Assembly: GCF_005434975.1 (NCBI RefSeq)
Contig: NZ_SKCJ01000001.1
Span: 878,001 to 942,000 of the forward strand
From: Parerythrobacter lutipelagi
Lineage (GTDB): Bacteria; Pseudomonadota; Alphaproteobacteria; Sphingomonadales; Sphingomonadaceae
Length of the DNA stretch: 64,000 bases
Reading direction: 5' to 3'
The translations under genes were made by a program, and so were the position numbers. Below are positions 1 to 8,425 of this stretch, in pieces (within the stretch, counting starts at the first letter, position 1; the number at the start of each line of letters is the position of its first letter). The notes below the pieces were generated by a model that was not told the DNA's origin, made no database searches, and was given only the letters and a program-made list of their open reading frames with translations.

Positions 1-48
1 AACCTGCGCGCAGGCGTTTGCGATGCGCATAATTACGGGATGAAATGT

Positions 49-840
49 ATGTCGCTCGGAGATCAAGTCGCTTCCAATCTGCCTTACCTGCGTCGCTACG
101 CACGGGCGTTGACCGGGTCTCAGGCGAGCGGTGATGCGTTCGTACGCGCCACGCTGGAGGCGGCTCTGGCAGACGAAGGATTGAAAGCTTCGCTCTCTGA
201 TGGCCGGGTGCCCTTGTATCGTGCGTTCAACAAGATTTGGGCCAGCGCTTACCAGGAAACCGGCAGCGCTAGCAGTGAAAGTCAGCACGAGGCCGCAGCG
301 CAGGGCAGGCTGAAGCAGGTCACGCCTTTAAACCGGCAAGCACTCCTGCTTACTACGCTTGAAAATTTCACTGCAGGCGAGGCGGCAGAGATCATGGAGA
401 TCTCCACCGATGACGTTGAACGCCTTGTTCGCGAAGCGGTTGAAGAAATTGATCGCGAGTCTTCGACAAGTGTTCTGATCATCGAAGATGAGCCGCTCAT
501 TTCCATGCAGCTGGAGGATCTTGTCCGGTCACTCGGCCATGAGATAAGCGGGACCGCCGCGACCCGGACGCAGGCGCTCGAGGTTGCCGAGACAACCAAA
601 GCGGGTCTCGTCCTTGCTGATATCCAGCTGGCCGATGGTTCTTCCGGCCTCGACGCTGTTGACGATATTCTGGCGCTCGGTTCTGTCCCGGTGATATTCA
701 TCACCGCATATCCCGAACGGCTGCTGACCGGCGACCGGCCCGAACCGACCTACCTCGTGACGAAACCGTTTCAGGAAGCGACCGTAAGAGCCGCGATCAG
801 CCAAGCGCTATTCTTTGGATCAAGCCGACCGCTTGATTGA
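49..840 (+). CDS. phyR: PhyR anti-anti-sigma response regulator
   Basis: General stress response regulator. When phosphorylated, its sigma-like domain sequesters NepR and so frees EcfG. The first ~130 residues form the ECF-sigma-like domain (the N-terminus reads LPYLRRYARALTGSQ, typical of PhyR). Residues ~140-255 form a receiver domain with acidic pocket Asp147, phosphoacceptor Asp191 (ADIQL), Thr219 and Lys239 (TKPF). I chose ATG 49 rather than the in-frame ATG at 40 because the family starts MSLG. It faces the sensor kinase gene convergently and lies close to nepR-ecfG, as in other sphingomonads. No EcfG-type promoter is visible in the 48 bases upstream. The family call is secure. Confidence 0.95.
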   Translation: MSLGDQVASNLPYLRRYARALTGSQASGDAFVRATLEAALADEGLKASLSDGRVPLYRAFNKIWASAYQETGSASSESQHEAAAQGRLKQVTPLNRQALLLTTLENFTAGEAAEIMEISTDDVERLVREAVEEIDRESSTSVLIIEDEPLISMQLEDLVRSLGHEISGTAATRTQALEVAETTKAGLVLADIQLADGSSGLDAVDDILALGSVPVIFITAYPERLLTGDRPEPTYLVTKPFQEATVRAAISQALFFGSSRPLD

Positions 841-866
841 TCAGGTTGAGTGCCGTCAGTCGGCGC

Positions 867-2549
867 TCAATTTTTCGGATCGGCGTGCAAGGCCTTCTTC
901 GCGCGAATAGCAAAATCGCTTGGCCGGCGAACCGGGATCAGCATTTCACAATGCACGCCTTCCTTGGCGAACTGCAGCTTGACCGGATGGCGCAGCTCGT
1001 GCGCCACGACCTTTTCAATCAGATCGGTGCCGAAGCCCCTCGTGCGCTCTGACTCAGCGGCAACGGGCGGTCCGCCGCTTTCCACCCAGACGAGCCTGGC
1101 GGTTTCGGGATCGACAAGCGACCAGGATACGCTGACTTTGCCGCCCGCCTGACTCAGACCACCATATTTGGCGGCATTTGTCGCGAGTTCATGGACTGCC
1201 AGACCAAGCGAAAGCGCGTCGTTTGGCGCAAGCTCTACATCCGGGCCGGACAGTTCCACGACGCCGCCCGAGCCATCTCCGTATGGGGCCAGTTCCGTTG
1301 CCACAACATCGCGAATTGGTGTCGCTCCCCACTCTGAATGGGTCAGCAGATCATGGGTTGCGGAGAGCGCTCTGATCCGCCCGTCGAGGCTTTCGACAAA
1401 TGCATCGAGCGTGGTTGCGCGCCTGCGCGTCAACGCGACAATCGAGAGGACATTGGCCAACGTGTTTTTTACGCGGTGGTTCAACTCACGGGTCAGCGAA
1501 TTTCGGATCGAGCTTTGCTCTTCGAACCATTCGAGCGCAGCACGGTCTTCGCGCGCCTGCTGGGTCAGCAATCGGGCAAGCATCATCAACAAGCTCGCGA
1601 CCAGTAGACCGAACAGCAGCGTTATCATCGACATTGTCGAGAGCGAAGAATCGCGCGCCGATTCGACCACCAGAACCATCTCGTGCTGAGCAATCCGGAC
1701 AGGTTCGCTGACAGTGATGCCAGTCTCCACCTCGGGTTTGACTTCAGCCAGCAGGAGGTCGGGCGAAACCGCCTTGTCGTATAAGCGAACCCCCTTCTCG
1801 CCCCGTGTTTCAAGCTCGAGCGCCGAAAAAAGGAATTCCTGCGCATTGAACGGGCTGTAAATGAATCCCTTTAGCCGGCGCGGCGTGCGACCTTCCTGAA
1901 AAACCGGCATGTAAATGAGGAAGCCCGGGCTTGAACCAACGCCTTCCTGCACCAGGACGACCTTGCCCGTAGCGGTGGGGCGAGCGCTCCGTTCGGCATC
2001 GTCCATCGCCGCGCGCCGCGTGGGTTCTGAATACATATCGAAGCCGAGCGCGCGCCTGTTCCGGTCGCTATCAGGATGCAGAAGAGTGACCGGCACCAGC
2101 TGGCTATCGTCCTGCGTGGGACGCGGATAGATTGAGTACTCGCCGGGCGTGAAAGCGTTAATGCGTTGCTCGAAAGCCGTGATTTCGCTCGGTCGCAGGC
2201 GTTTGGCCCAACCAATTCCTTCGGCCCCGCGAAAATCGGAATCGAGTTGCAACTGCGTCACAAAGCTCTGGAACAGCAGCGGATCGACTTCGTCTGTTGC
2301 GTTGAACAGCGCGGCACCTGCACGCAAATATGCCGCCGAACTGTTCCCCCGCTGCTCGACAGCAGAGGCAATTGCCTGTGCCCGTTCACGCAGCTCGGCC
2401 GATTCCCGGTCGTGTTCTCCTGATTCGATCGCGTAGGCGCTGAGCGCAGTGATCGCCGCCACCAGCAGGAACAATGCTATCGGCACCGCTCGCGGATACT
2501 CTATCAGCAAGCGTCGCCCGCGTCGTCCCGGCTTGACCTTTGCTACCAC
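867..2549 (-). CDS. CHASE-domain sensor histidine kinase (HWE/HisKA_2), general stress response
   Basis: Probable partner of PhyR, acting as kinase or phosphatase (the phyP/gsr-type kinase that sits beside phyR in sphingomonads). About 560 residues. A first membrane segment near residues 17-38 and a second near 300-325 flank a periplasmic CHASE-type sensor. A HisKA_2 H-box follows (ELNHRVKN, His near 357), then an HATPase domain with NAAKYGG and a GFG motif. The reading frame is open to 2684, but I prefer the GTG at 2549: it has an AGGG about nine bases upstream and places the membrane helix near the N-terminus. ATG 2591 is the alternative. It is divergent from nepR across a shared EcfG-type promoter. 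The ligand is unknown. Confidence 0.85.
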   Translation of the reverse strand: MVAKVKPGRRGRRLLIEYPRAVPIALFLLVAAITALSAYAIESGEHDRESAELRERAQAIASAVEQRGNSSAAYLRAGAALFNATDEVDPLLFQSFVTQLQLDSDFRGAEGIGWAKRLRPSEITAFEQRINAFTPGEYSIYPRPTQDDSQLVPVTLLHPDSDRNRRALGFDMYSEPTRRAAMDDAERSARPTATGKVVLVQEGVGSSPGFLIYMPVFQEGRTPRRLKGFIYSPFNAQEFLFSALELETRGEKGVRLYDKAVSPDLLLAEVKPEVETGITVSEPVRIAQHEMVLVVESARDSSLSTMSMITLLFGLLVASLLMMLARLLTQQAREDRAALEWFEEQSSIRNSLTRELNHRVKNTLANVLSIVALTRRRATTLDAFVESLDGRIRALSATHDLLTHSEWGATPIRDVVATELAPYGDGSGGVVELSGPDVELAPNDALSLGLAVHELATNAAKYGGLSQAGGKVSVSWSLVDPETARLVWVESGGPPVAAESERTRGFGTDLIEKVVAHELRHPVKLQFAKEGVHCEMLIPVRRPSDFAIRAKKALHADPKN

Positions 2550-2608
2550 GTACTCACACCCTAAATCCGCCCTGAAAATCGGCCAAGACATATTGCATTG
2601 CACAGGAG

Positions 2609-2633
2609 GGAACCAAACATTCCCGCTATCGTT
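2609..2633 (+). promoter_or_regulatory. EcfG-type promoter of nepR-ecfG
   Basis: GGAAC (2609-2613), 16 bases, CGTT (2630-2633): an exact match to the known alphaproteobacterial EcfG consensus GGAAC-N16/17-CGTT. It lies about 75 bases before the nepR start, so the operon should be autoregulated. Confidence 0.85.
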
Positions 2634-2635
2634 CC
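2611..2635 (-). promoter_or_regulatory. Overlapping divergent EcfG-like promoter toward the kinase gene
   Basis: The same segment read on the minus strand gives GGAAC (2635-2631), 16 bases, GGTT (2614-2611), one mismatch from CGTT. The two hexamer regions are thus an inverted repeat GGAAC-N17-GTTCC. It would place a start site roughly 55 bases before the GTG start of the kinase. Activity on this strand is inferred. Confidence 0.5.
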
Positions 2636-2707
2636 ACAGCAACGGATCGCATGAGTCGATCGTTCCGTCACGGGACGAAACCAAATTTCGGAGGATTGGC
2701 CCAGATT

Positions 2708-2884
2708 ATGGAGCCTGACCAGGAACCAAAGAACGGCCAGAATGCAGATAAAGCTGTATCGAAGCCACAGGAACAGCGGCCCGATTGGGCCAATGGTCTT
2801 CAGAAACTGTACAAATCGGTGGTGGACGAGCCACTGCCTGACAGCTTCAAGGACCTGTTGTCCAAACTGGACGACAAATCCTGA
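2708..2884 (+). CDS. nepR: NepR anti-sigma factor
   Basis: Small anti-sigma factor (58 residues) that holds EcfG inactive until PhyR~P captures it. The conserved NepR core is visible in the C-terminal half: LQKLYKSVVDEPLP followed by FKDLL and LDD. The N-terminal ~25 residues are polar and variable, as usual. ATG 2708 is preceded by GGAGGA at 2690-2695, a rather long spacing; an upstream in-frame ATG at 2651 would add 19 residues with no NepR similarity. The stop codon overlaps the ecfG start (TGATG), indicating translational coupling of anti-sigma and sigma. Confidence 0.92.
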   Translation: MEPDQEPKNGQNADKAVSKPQEQRPDWANGLQKLYKSVVDEPLPDSFKDLLSKLDDKS

Positions 2885-3492
2885 TGAGCCATCCAGAGCG
2901 GACGGCCGCTGAAAAAGCCGACTTCAAGAGAGAACTCACAGAGGTAATTCCGCATTTGCGCGCGTTCGCGCGTGGTCTTTGCGGACGGCCCGACATGGCC
3001 GACGATCTGGTGCAGGAGACCATGCTTAAGGCGTGGGCCGCGCAGGCCCGGTTCGAACCCGGGACTAGTATGCGCGCATGGACCTTTGTGATCTTGCGCA
3101 ATGCCTATCTTACCGACATGCGGCGGAACCGGTTTCGCGGCGATTATGATGAAGGCGTTGCAGAACGCATTCTGACGGCTCCGGCCGGTCAAGAGGAGCC
3201 CTTGCACCTGTCGGATATGCATCGCGCTTTGCTGACCTTGCCGCCTGAACGCCGCGAGGCCTTGTTGCTCGTCGGGGCTGGCGGCTTTTCTTACGAGGAA
3301 GCAGCGGAGATTTGCGGCTGTGCAATCGGGACGATCAAGAGCCGGGTCGGGCGCGCGCGTGCTACGCTTTCCTCCATGCTCGAGGATGGCGACATACCGC
3401 AACGCTCGATTGAGGACGCCGGGGCACATCGGGCCATATTGCAAGAGCTGGACGATGTTGCCGCAGGCAATGGCGTTGCGGCAAAAAGCTGA
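2884..3492 (+). CDS. ecfG: EcfG general stress sigma factor
   Basis: ECF sigma factor (202 residues) controlling the general stress regulon. The sigma-2 region, about residues 20-85, includes MADDLVQETMLKAW and the promoter-recognition stretch after AWTFVILRNAYLTD. The sigma-4 region, about 115-170, includes LPPERREALLL and the helix-turn-helix FSYEEAAEICGCAIGTIKSR. It starts inside the nepR stop codon. No other sigma gene is nearby, so the upstream GGAAC promoter is probably read by this protein. Followed after 64 bases by an unrelated permease gene. Confidence 0.95.
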   Translation: MSHPERTAAEKADFKRELTEVIPHLRAFARGLCGRPDMADDLVQETMLKAWAAQARFEPGTSMRAWTFVILRNAYLTDMRRNRFRGDYDEGVAERILTAPAGQEEPLHLSDMHRALLTLPPERREALLLVGAGGFSYEEAAEICGCAIGTIKSRVGRARATLSSMLEDGDIPQRSIEDAGAHRAILQELDDVAAGNGVAAKS

Positions 3493-3556
3493 CACGGTCG
3501 GTCAATCCTATGGGATGGCTTGCCGGATCTGACGGCAAGCGGCAGACTGCGTTGTC

Positions 3557-4738
3557 ATGAGCACCGCGCCCGACAAGAAACGAGCAGAACGCCCGATCCG
3601 CCCAAGTCGGCGAATGGCTTTCGCAGAGCAAGAACTGCGGCTGATTTCAGCATTGGTCCTGCTGATCGGCCTCGGCCTGTTCCTCGCCTTGCCGTTTGTC
3701 CTCTCGATCGGATCGGTAGTCTTTCTGCCGCTGACTACGGCGATCATCCTGACGATCCTGCTCTCACCATTGGCTGACAGGCTTTCTGGCTGGGGGCTGC
3801 CGAATGTTGTGGCATCGTTACTCGCGCTGCTTTTCTTCCTGCTGATCGTAATGTTTGCCTTCGCGGTCATTTTGCAGCCGGCCGCGACACTGATCGACGA
3901 ACTGCCGCAAATGGCAGAGCAAGTCGGGCAGCGATTTGCAGAGCTGCAGGAGCAATTCGCCTGGCTGGCTGCGGCAAACGAGCGATTTGCCGAGATGATG
4001 GGCCAGTCCGGCGGCCAACAGGTCGTTCTGGCGGGCCCTTCGGTTTTCCAGCAACTCGCGGTCGCCACACCGAGTGTCATCCTGGAAATCCTGCTGACGT
4101 TCCTGATGGCATTCTTCATGATCGAAGCGCGCGTACGGCTCCGGCGGCATCTGCTGTTTGATCGGGCCTCCTATGGTACCAGCATCAAGGCTGCGCGCGT
4201 TATGCGCGAAGTACAGGACCGGGTTGCGGCCTATATTTTGACTGTTGCGTGGATCAACCTAGGCGTCGGCGTGATCGTCGCACTGGGTGCCTGGCTGCTT
4301 GGCGTGGAAGCGCCGCTGATGTGGGGCGGTCTGGCCGCCCTGCTCAATTTCATTCCGTATATCGGCCCATTGGCGATGATGGCGCTGCTGACGCTGTTCG
4401 GCATCGGAACAGCAGACACGCTGTTGATCGGCCTGATCCCGGCTGCCGCTTATCTTGGGTTGCACACAGTGGAATCGAATATTGTCACGCCATCGATCCT
4501 TGGCGCTCGCTTCACCATGAACCCGGTGATGATTCTGATCGCATTCAGCTATTTCTCGTGGATCTGGGGCGTGTTTGGTGCCCTGCTCTCGGTTCCGATC
4601 CTGCTGATGCTGACGGCCTTTTTCGACCACGTCGGCAGGCCCAATCTGGTTGGCTTCGTATTCGGAGAGCCACTGTTCGCGACCAAGCTTATGGCACTCG
4701 GCGCGGATGACGACAGCGCGCAATCAACGCACGGGTGA
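3557..4738 (+). CDS. AI-2E family (PerM/YdiK-type) transporter
   Basis: Integral membrane protein of 393 residues with about eight hydrophobic segments arranged as in the AI-2E/PerM family. A long N-terminal pair of helices (~30-95) is followed by a soluble stretch, then helices in the second half, including a WGVFGALLSVPI motif. Family members are predicted exporters or permeases; the substrate cannot be read from sequence, and the AI-2 name is historical. It runs on the same strand as ecfG but is separated by 64 bases and has its own ATG, so operon membership is unclear. It converges with sodB. Confidence 0.85.
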   Translation: MSTAPDKKRAERPIRPSRRMAFAEQELRLISALVLLIGLGLFLALPFVLSIGSVVFLPLTTAIILTILLSPLADRLSGWGLPNVVASLLALLFFLLIVMFAFAVILQPAATLIDELPQMAEQVGQRFAELQEQFAWLAAANERFAEMMGQSGGQQVVLAGPSVFQQLAVATPSVILEILLTFLMAFFMIEARVRLRRHLLFDRASYGTSIKAARVMREVQDRVAAYILTVAWINLGVGVIVALGAWLLGVEAPLMWGGLAALLNFIPYIGPLAMMALLTLFGIGTADTLLIGLIPAAAYLGLHTVESNIVTPSILGARFTMNPVMILIAFSYFSWIWGVFGALLSVPILLMLTAFFDHVGRPNLVGFVFGEPLFATKLMALGADDDSAQSTHG

Positions 4739-4743
4739 CAGAC

Positions 4744-4774
4744 GAGAAAAAGCCCGCCGCGCCGGATGGCGGGC
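4744..4774 (-). terminator. Rho-independent terminator of sodB
   Basis: GCCCGCC (4752-4758) pairs with GGCGGGC (4768-4774) around a 9-base loop. Read on the minus strand it is followed by a T-run (complement of 4745-4750), so it fits the end of sodB. It may also slow plus-strand transcripts from the permease gene. Confidence 0.75.
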
Positions 4775-4801
4775 GGGCCCTTCAAATTTCAGTGCAAACG
4801 A

Positions 4802-5413
4802 TCAGGCCGAGTAGGCCCAAGTCGTACCGCGCGCGAGGTTCTCTGAAGCGAACGCCCAATTGAGCTTCGTTTCCGTGACTGCCTTGAGATACGCCGGACG
4901 CGCATTCTGGTGATCGAGGTAATAGGCGTGTTCCCAAACATCGATCGTCAGCAGCGGGTTGAAATCGCTGTCGGCCAGCGTGTCGCCGTCATGGGTTTCT
5001 TCGATCGAAAGTTTGCCATCCTTCTCCGCAAGCCAGACCCAGCCGCTTGCAAAGTGACCGGCACCGCGATCCTGCAGCTGCTTGATGAGTTCATCGGTCG
5101 AGCCAAAGGCAGCGTCGATCATTGTCTGCAACTCATCCGACGCAGACGTGCTTTCAGCTGCCATTGAATGCCAGTAGAAACCGTGGTTCCAGCTTTGGGC
5201 GCTGTTGTTGAACAGGCCCTGGTTGCTGCCACGTGCAGCTGCAATCACTCCTTCAAGCGATTTGTCGGCATGGTCCGTTCCGTCGATCGCAGCATTCGTC
5301 TTGTCGACATAAGCCTGATGATGCTTGCCATGGTGAAACGACAGGGTTTCAGCTGAAACAGCCGGAGCCAGTGCAGTGTCATCGTAAGGGAGCGGGGTAA
5401 GTGCGAAAGCCAT
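4802..5413 (-). CDS. sodB: Superoxide dismutase (Fe/Mn family, Fe type)
   Basis: Cytoplasmic enzyme that dismutates superoxide to oxygen and hydrogen peroxide; 203 residues, normal for the family. Metal ligands are visible: the His in LSFHHGKHHQAYVD, the His in SWNHGFYW, and Asp/His in DVWEHAYYLDHQNARP. FYWHSM and the spacing resemble the Fe-type enzymes of alphaproteobacteria, although Mn or cambialistic use cannot be excluded. Starts MAFALTPLPYDD with AGGAG just upstream (complement of 5418-5423). Single gene with its own terminator. Confidence 0.95.
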   Translation of the reverse strand: MAFALTPLPYDDTALAPAVSAETLSFHHGKHHQAYVDKTNAAIDGTDHADKSLEGVIAAARGSNQGLFNNSAQSWNHGFYWHSMAAESTSASDELQTMIDAAFGSTDELIKQLQDRGAGHFASGWVWLAEKDGKLSIEETHDGDTLADSDFNPLLTIDVWEHAYYLDHQNARPAYLKAVTETKLNWAFASENLARGTTWAYSA

Positions 5414-5498
5414 GGGAACTCCTTTTGGGTCTTCGAAATATCGTGGGTCTTACTGCATCAATGCACAACGCGCCAATGCGTTGCAGGGAAGACCCGCT

Positions 5499-6752
5499 TT
5501 AATCGCCCGTAGATCGGTCAACGGTCGATGCGACCGCCACATTCATTGTCACATTGGCGAGTGTCCGCATGATGTCCGGCAGCATTTCAACCGCGACAAG
5601 CAGTGCGAGCGGCTCGACCGGGACGCCCATCGCCAAGGCAATCGGGCCGATCGATACGACAAAGCTGATCGAGCCGGGCAGGCTGACAGAACCGATGCTG
5701 ATGATCAGGGCCACCGCGATCCCTGCTGCGAGAGCCGTCGCCGTCAGCTCCACCCCGGAAAGATGCGCCACATAGATCGCCACAGCCATGTTCATCGCCG
5801 GGCTGGTCGCGCGAAATATTGCAACCGCCAAAGGCAAGACAAAATCCGCCGTCGCATCGCGCAAACCAAGCCGCTTGGCGCTGTCGAGCATGGCGGGGAG
5901 GCTGGCGAGCGAACTCTGGGTAGAGACCGCCACGGCCTGTGCCGGAACCATTGCTTTCGCAAACGCCACCGGGCTTCTTCGCCCACCGATGACCGCCAAC
6001 AGGTAAGCCCCGACCAGCACCAGCGCTCCCATCGCCGATACGACCAGAATGTAGTGCGCCAAAGTTGCGAAAGCGCCGCCTCCGCTACGTGCTGCGACGC
6101 CAAGTGCCAGCGCAAACACGCCAATCGGGGCGAGCCACAAGACCCAGCCGATGATCGTCAACATGGCGTTTGCAACGGCATGGAAGAATCCCGTCAACGT
6201 CTTGCGCTGATCATCGGGCAATCGAGAGATGGCCACTGCAAACAGGGCAAAAAACAGCGTCAGCGGCAACATCGCGGTTTCCGCCGCCGCAGCTATCAGA
6301 TTGGGCGCGACCAGAGATTTGATGAAATCTCCGATGCCGGGGACTTGCTGCGCATCGACCTGCTGCGTCAGCAACATGCTCGATGCCGCTTCGGGGATCG
6401 GGAATGCCGCCAACAGCACCGGCATGAAGATTGCGCTGGCAACCCCGCTCAGGATCAGGACACCGAATATCAGCATCAGCATGCGCCGCGCTACGGCACC
6501 CGCTTTCGCGGCCTGGGCCATTTGCGAAATTCCCAGAACCAGCAGCGCGGCCACCAAGGGAATGATCGTCATCTGCAGCCCGCGCAGCCACAGCGTGCCC
6601 ACCGGTTCGGAAACCAGCAACAGGGTCGCCATGATTGCGCTGTCGGCGAGCAGGAGCCCGGCGGAAAGTCCGGCGATGAGCGCCCCGAACGTCCACCAGA
6701 CCGGCAACCGAATGCTGACTAGTTCTACCGGCCCTGTCCCCTGATCGGTCAA
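5499..6752 (-). CDS. Dicarboxylate/amino acid:cation symporter (SDF/DAACS family)
   Basis: Sodium- or proton-coupled inner membrane symporter of the GltP/DctA fold; about 417 residues with eight hydrophobic helices and two re-entrant loops. The serine-rich first loop is represented by STQSSLASLPA and the second by TSPAMNMAVAIY. Substrate (dicarboxylate, Glu/Asp or other amino acid) is not determined. The frame is open to 6848, but the upstream part overlaps the start region of the divergent glmM and looks non-coding. A TTG at 6752 has AAAAGGGGAG eight bases upstream, so I take TTG as start. Start choice is moderate confidence, family high. Confidence 0.85.
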   Translation of the reverse strand: MTDQGTGPVELVSIRLPVWWTFGALIAGLSAGLLLADSAIMATLLLVSEPVGTLWLRGLQMTIIPLVAALLVLGISQMAQAAKAGAVARRMLMLIFGVLILSGVASAIFMPVLLAAFPIPEAASSMLLTQQVDAQQVPGIGDFIKSLVAPNLIAAAAETAMLPLTLFFALFAVAISRLPDDQRKTLTGFFHAVANAMLTIIGWVLWLAPIGVFALALGVAARSGGGAFATLAHYILVVSAMGALVLVGAYLLAVIGGRRSPVAFAKAMVPAQAVAVSTQSSLASLPAMLDSAKRLGLRDATADFVLPLAVAIFRATSPAMNMAVAIYVAHLSGVELTATALAAGIAVALIISIGSVSLPGSISFVVSIGPIALAMGVPVEPLALLVAVEMLPDIMRTLANVTMNVAVASTVDRSTGD

Positions 6753-6863
6753 ATCGCTTAACTCCCCTTTTCTTTGCCGCCTAATCGCGCCAGAAGCCCG
6801 TGGCAAATCGATCCGCGAACTCTCTGGCTTCGTGGCGCACAAACTCAAGGCGGTATTTCTTCA

Positions 6864-8201
6864 ATGGGACGCAAGTTTTTTGGCACCGACGGCATTCGCG
6901 GCGAGACCAACAAAGGCGCAATGACAGCGACAATGGCGATGCGGGTGGCGCAGGCAGCGGGCAATCATTTCCGCCGAGGCGACCATCGCCACCGCGTCGT
7001 AATCGGCAAAGACACACGCTTGTCCGGCTATATGATGGAAAGCGCTCTGGTTGCCGGTTTCACCAGCGTCGGTGTTGATGTCATCATGACAGGGCCGCTG
7101 CCGACGCCCGCGATTGCTATGCTTACACGTGAGATGCGTGCGGATCTTGGCGTGATGATTTCTGCCAGCCACAATCCTTACAAGGACAACGGAATCAAAC
7201 TGTTCGGCCCTGACGGCTTCAAGCTCGACGACGGGACCGAAGCGCAGATCGAAGCGCTAATTGAAGAGCAACCAGAACTGGTAGCGGCGGCCGATATCGG
7301 GCGGGCGCGCCGGATCGAAGATGCACGTGGACGCTATATTCATGCGGTAAAACAGTCGGTGAGCGACGAAATTCGCTTCGATGATCTCAAGGTGGTGGTC
7401 GATTGCGCCAACGGTGCGGCCTATCAGGTCGCGCCATCCGCGATCTGGGAGCTGGGCGCGGAGGTGATCACCATCGGTGTCTCGCCCAATGGCACCAATA
7501 TCAATGACAAAGTCGGATCGACCTCGCTGGACGCCGTCAAAGCCAAAGTGGTCGAGGAAGGGGCTGATATCGGGATCGCACTGGATGGCGATGCCGACAG
7601 GCTGATCGTGGTCGATGAAAAGGGCGAAGAGGTCGATGGTGACCAGATCATGGCGCTGATCGCAGGGCGGATGGCCGACAGGGGCGACCTGCGCGGCGGC
7701 GGTGTGGTTGCAACGGTGATGTCGAACCTTGGCCTGGAACGTTATCTCAAAGGCCGCGGCCTGACTCTGGAGCGAACCAAAGTCGGTGACCGCTACGTGC
7801 TTGAACGGATGAAGAGCGGCGGATTCAATGTCGGCGGCGAGCAATCCGGCCATATGATCCTGCTCGATCACGGCACAACCGGTGACGGCACCGCTGCAGC
7901 CATGCGCGTGCTCGCCAGCTTGGTCCGGTCAGGCAAACCGGCAAGCGAATTGCTCCATGTGTTCGACACGGTCCCGCAGCTGCTCAAGAATGTCGCATAT
8001 GCCGGCACCTCGCCGCTCGAAAACGGGAGCGTCAAGGCATGCATCGCCGATGCCGAGCAGGAACTGATCGGCAAGGGCCGGCTGGTCATCCGCGCTTCGG
8101 GTACAGAGCCGCTGATCCGGGTCATGGCCGAAGGTGATGACGGGCAACAGGTCGAACAGGTGGTCGACCGTATTTGCGACGCGGTGCGGAGCGCCAGCTG
8201 A
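6864..8201 (+). CDS. glmM: Phosphoglucosamine mutase
   Basis: Interconverts glucosamine-6-phosphate and glucosamine-1-phosphate for UDP-GlcNAc, peptidoglycan and LPS. 445 residues. Start [13 protein letters not shown] is diagnostic. The phosphoserine loop is SASHNP (Ser100-Ser102), the metal loop is DGDADR and the phosphate-binding loop is [15 protein letters not shown] near the C-terminus. An upstream in-frame ATG at 6774 was rejected because the family begins at MGRK. First gene of a tight cluster: its TGA overlaps the ATG of the DUF1272 gene, which in turn overlaps thiD. Confidence 0.97.
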   Translation: MGRKFFGTDGIRGETNKGAMTATMAMRVAQAAGNHFRRGDHRHRVVIGKDTRLSGYMMESALVAGFTSVGVDVIMTGPLPTPAIAMLTREMRADLGVMISASHNPYKDNGIKLFGPDGFKLDDGTEAQIEALIEEQPELVAAADIGRARRIEDARGRYIHAVKQSVSDEIRFDDLKVVVDCANGAAYQVAPSAIWELGAEVITIGVSPNGTNINDKVGSTSLDAVKAKVVEEGADIGIALDGDADRLIVVDEKGEEVDGDQIMALIAGRMADRGDLRGGGVVATVMSNLGLERYLKGRGLTLERTKVGDRYVLERMKSGGFNVGGEQSGHMILLDHGTTGDGTAAAMRVLASLVRSGKPASELLHVFDTVPQLLKNVAYAGTSPLENGSVKACIADAEQELIGKGRLVIRASGTEPLIRVMAEGDDGQQVEQVVDRICDAVRSAS

Positions 8202-8425
8202 TGCTGAAGATGCGCCCGGATTGCGAACGTTGCGGCAACGATTTGCCTGCAGAGGCACCCGGCGCTTTTATATGCAGTTTCGAATGCACGTTCTGCGCTG
8301 AATGTGCCGACGATCTCGATGATCGCTGCCCCAATTGCAGCGGCGAGCTGATGGACCGCCCGACCCGGGCCAAGAAGCTGCATGAGAAATTCCCCCCTTC
8401 GCCCGAACGCAAATACGCCGGATGA
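8201..8425 (+). CDS. DUF1272 cysteine-rich small protein
   Basis: 74-residue protein with the DUF1272 pattern: paired Cys motifs CERCGNDL, CSFECTFCAECADDL and CPNCSGEL, seven to nine cysteines suited to binding one or two zinc ions. No membrane segment or signal peptide. Biochemical role unknown in the family. Both ends overlap neighbours by a few bases (glmM TGATG, thiD ATGA), so translation is coupled to two biosynthetic enzymes; that context gives no clear function. Confidence 0.85.
   Translation: MLKMRPDCERCGNDLPAEAPGAFICSFECTFCAECADDLDDRCPNCSGELMDRPTRAKKLHEKFPPSPERKYAG

Noticed and set aside
3047-3063. tRNA T-arm-like palindrome CCCGGTTCGAACCCGGG
   Set aside because: Lies inside ecfG coding sequence; no acceptor, D or anticodon arm around it.
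5412-6722. 436-codon plus-strand frame
   Set aside because: Antisense to the SDF symporter; composition is Arg/Gln/His-rich shadow.
8300-8422. TPP riboswitch before thiD
   Set aside because: The region is coding for the DUF1272 protein and shows no THI-box words.
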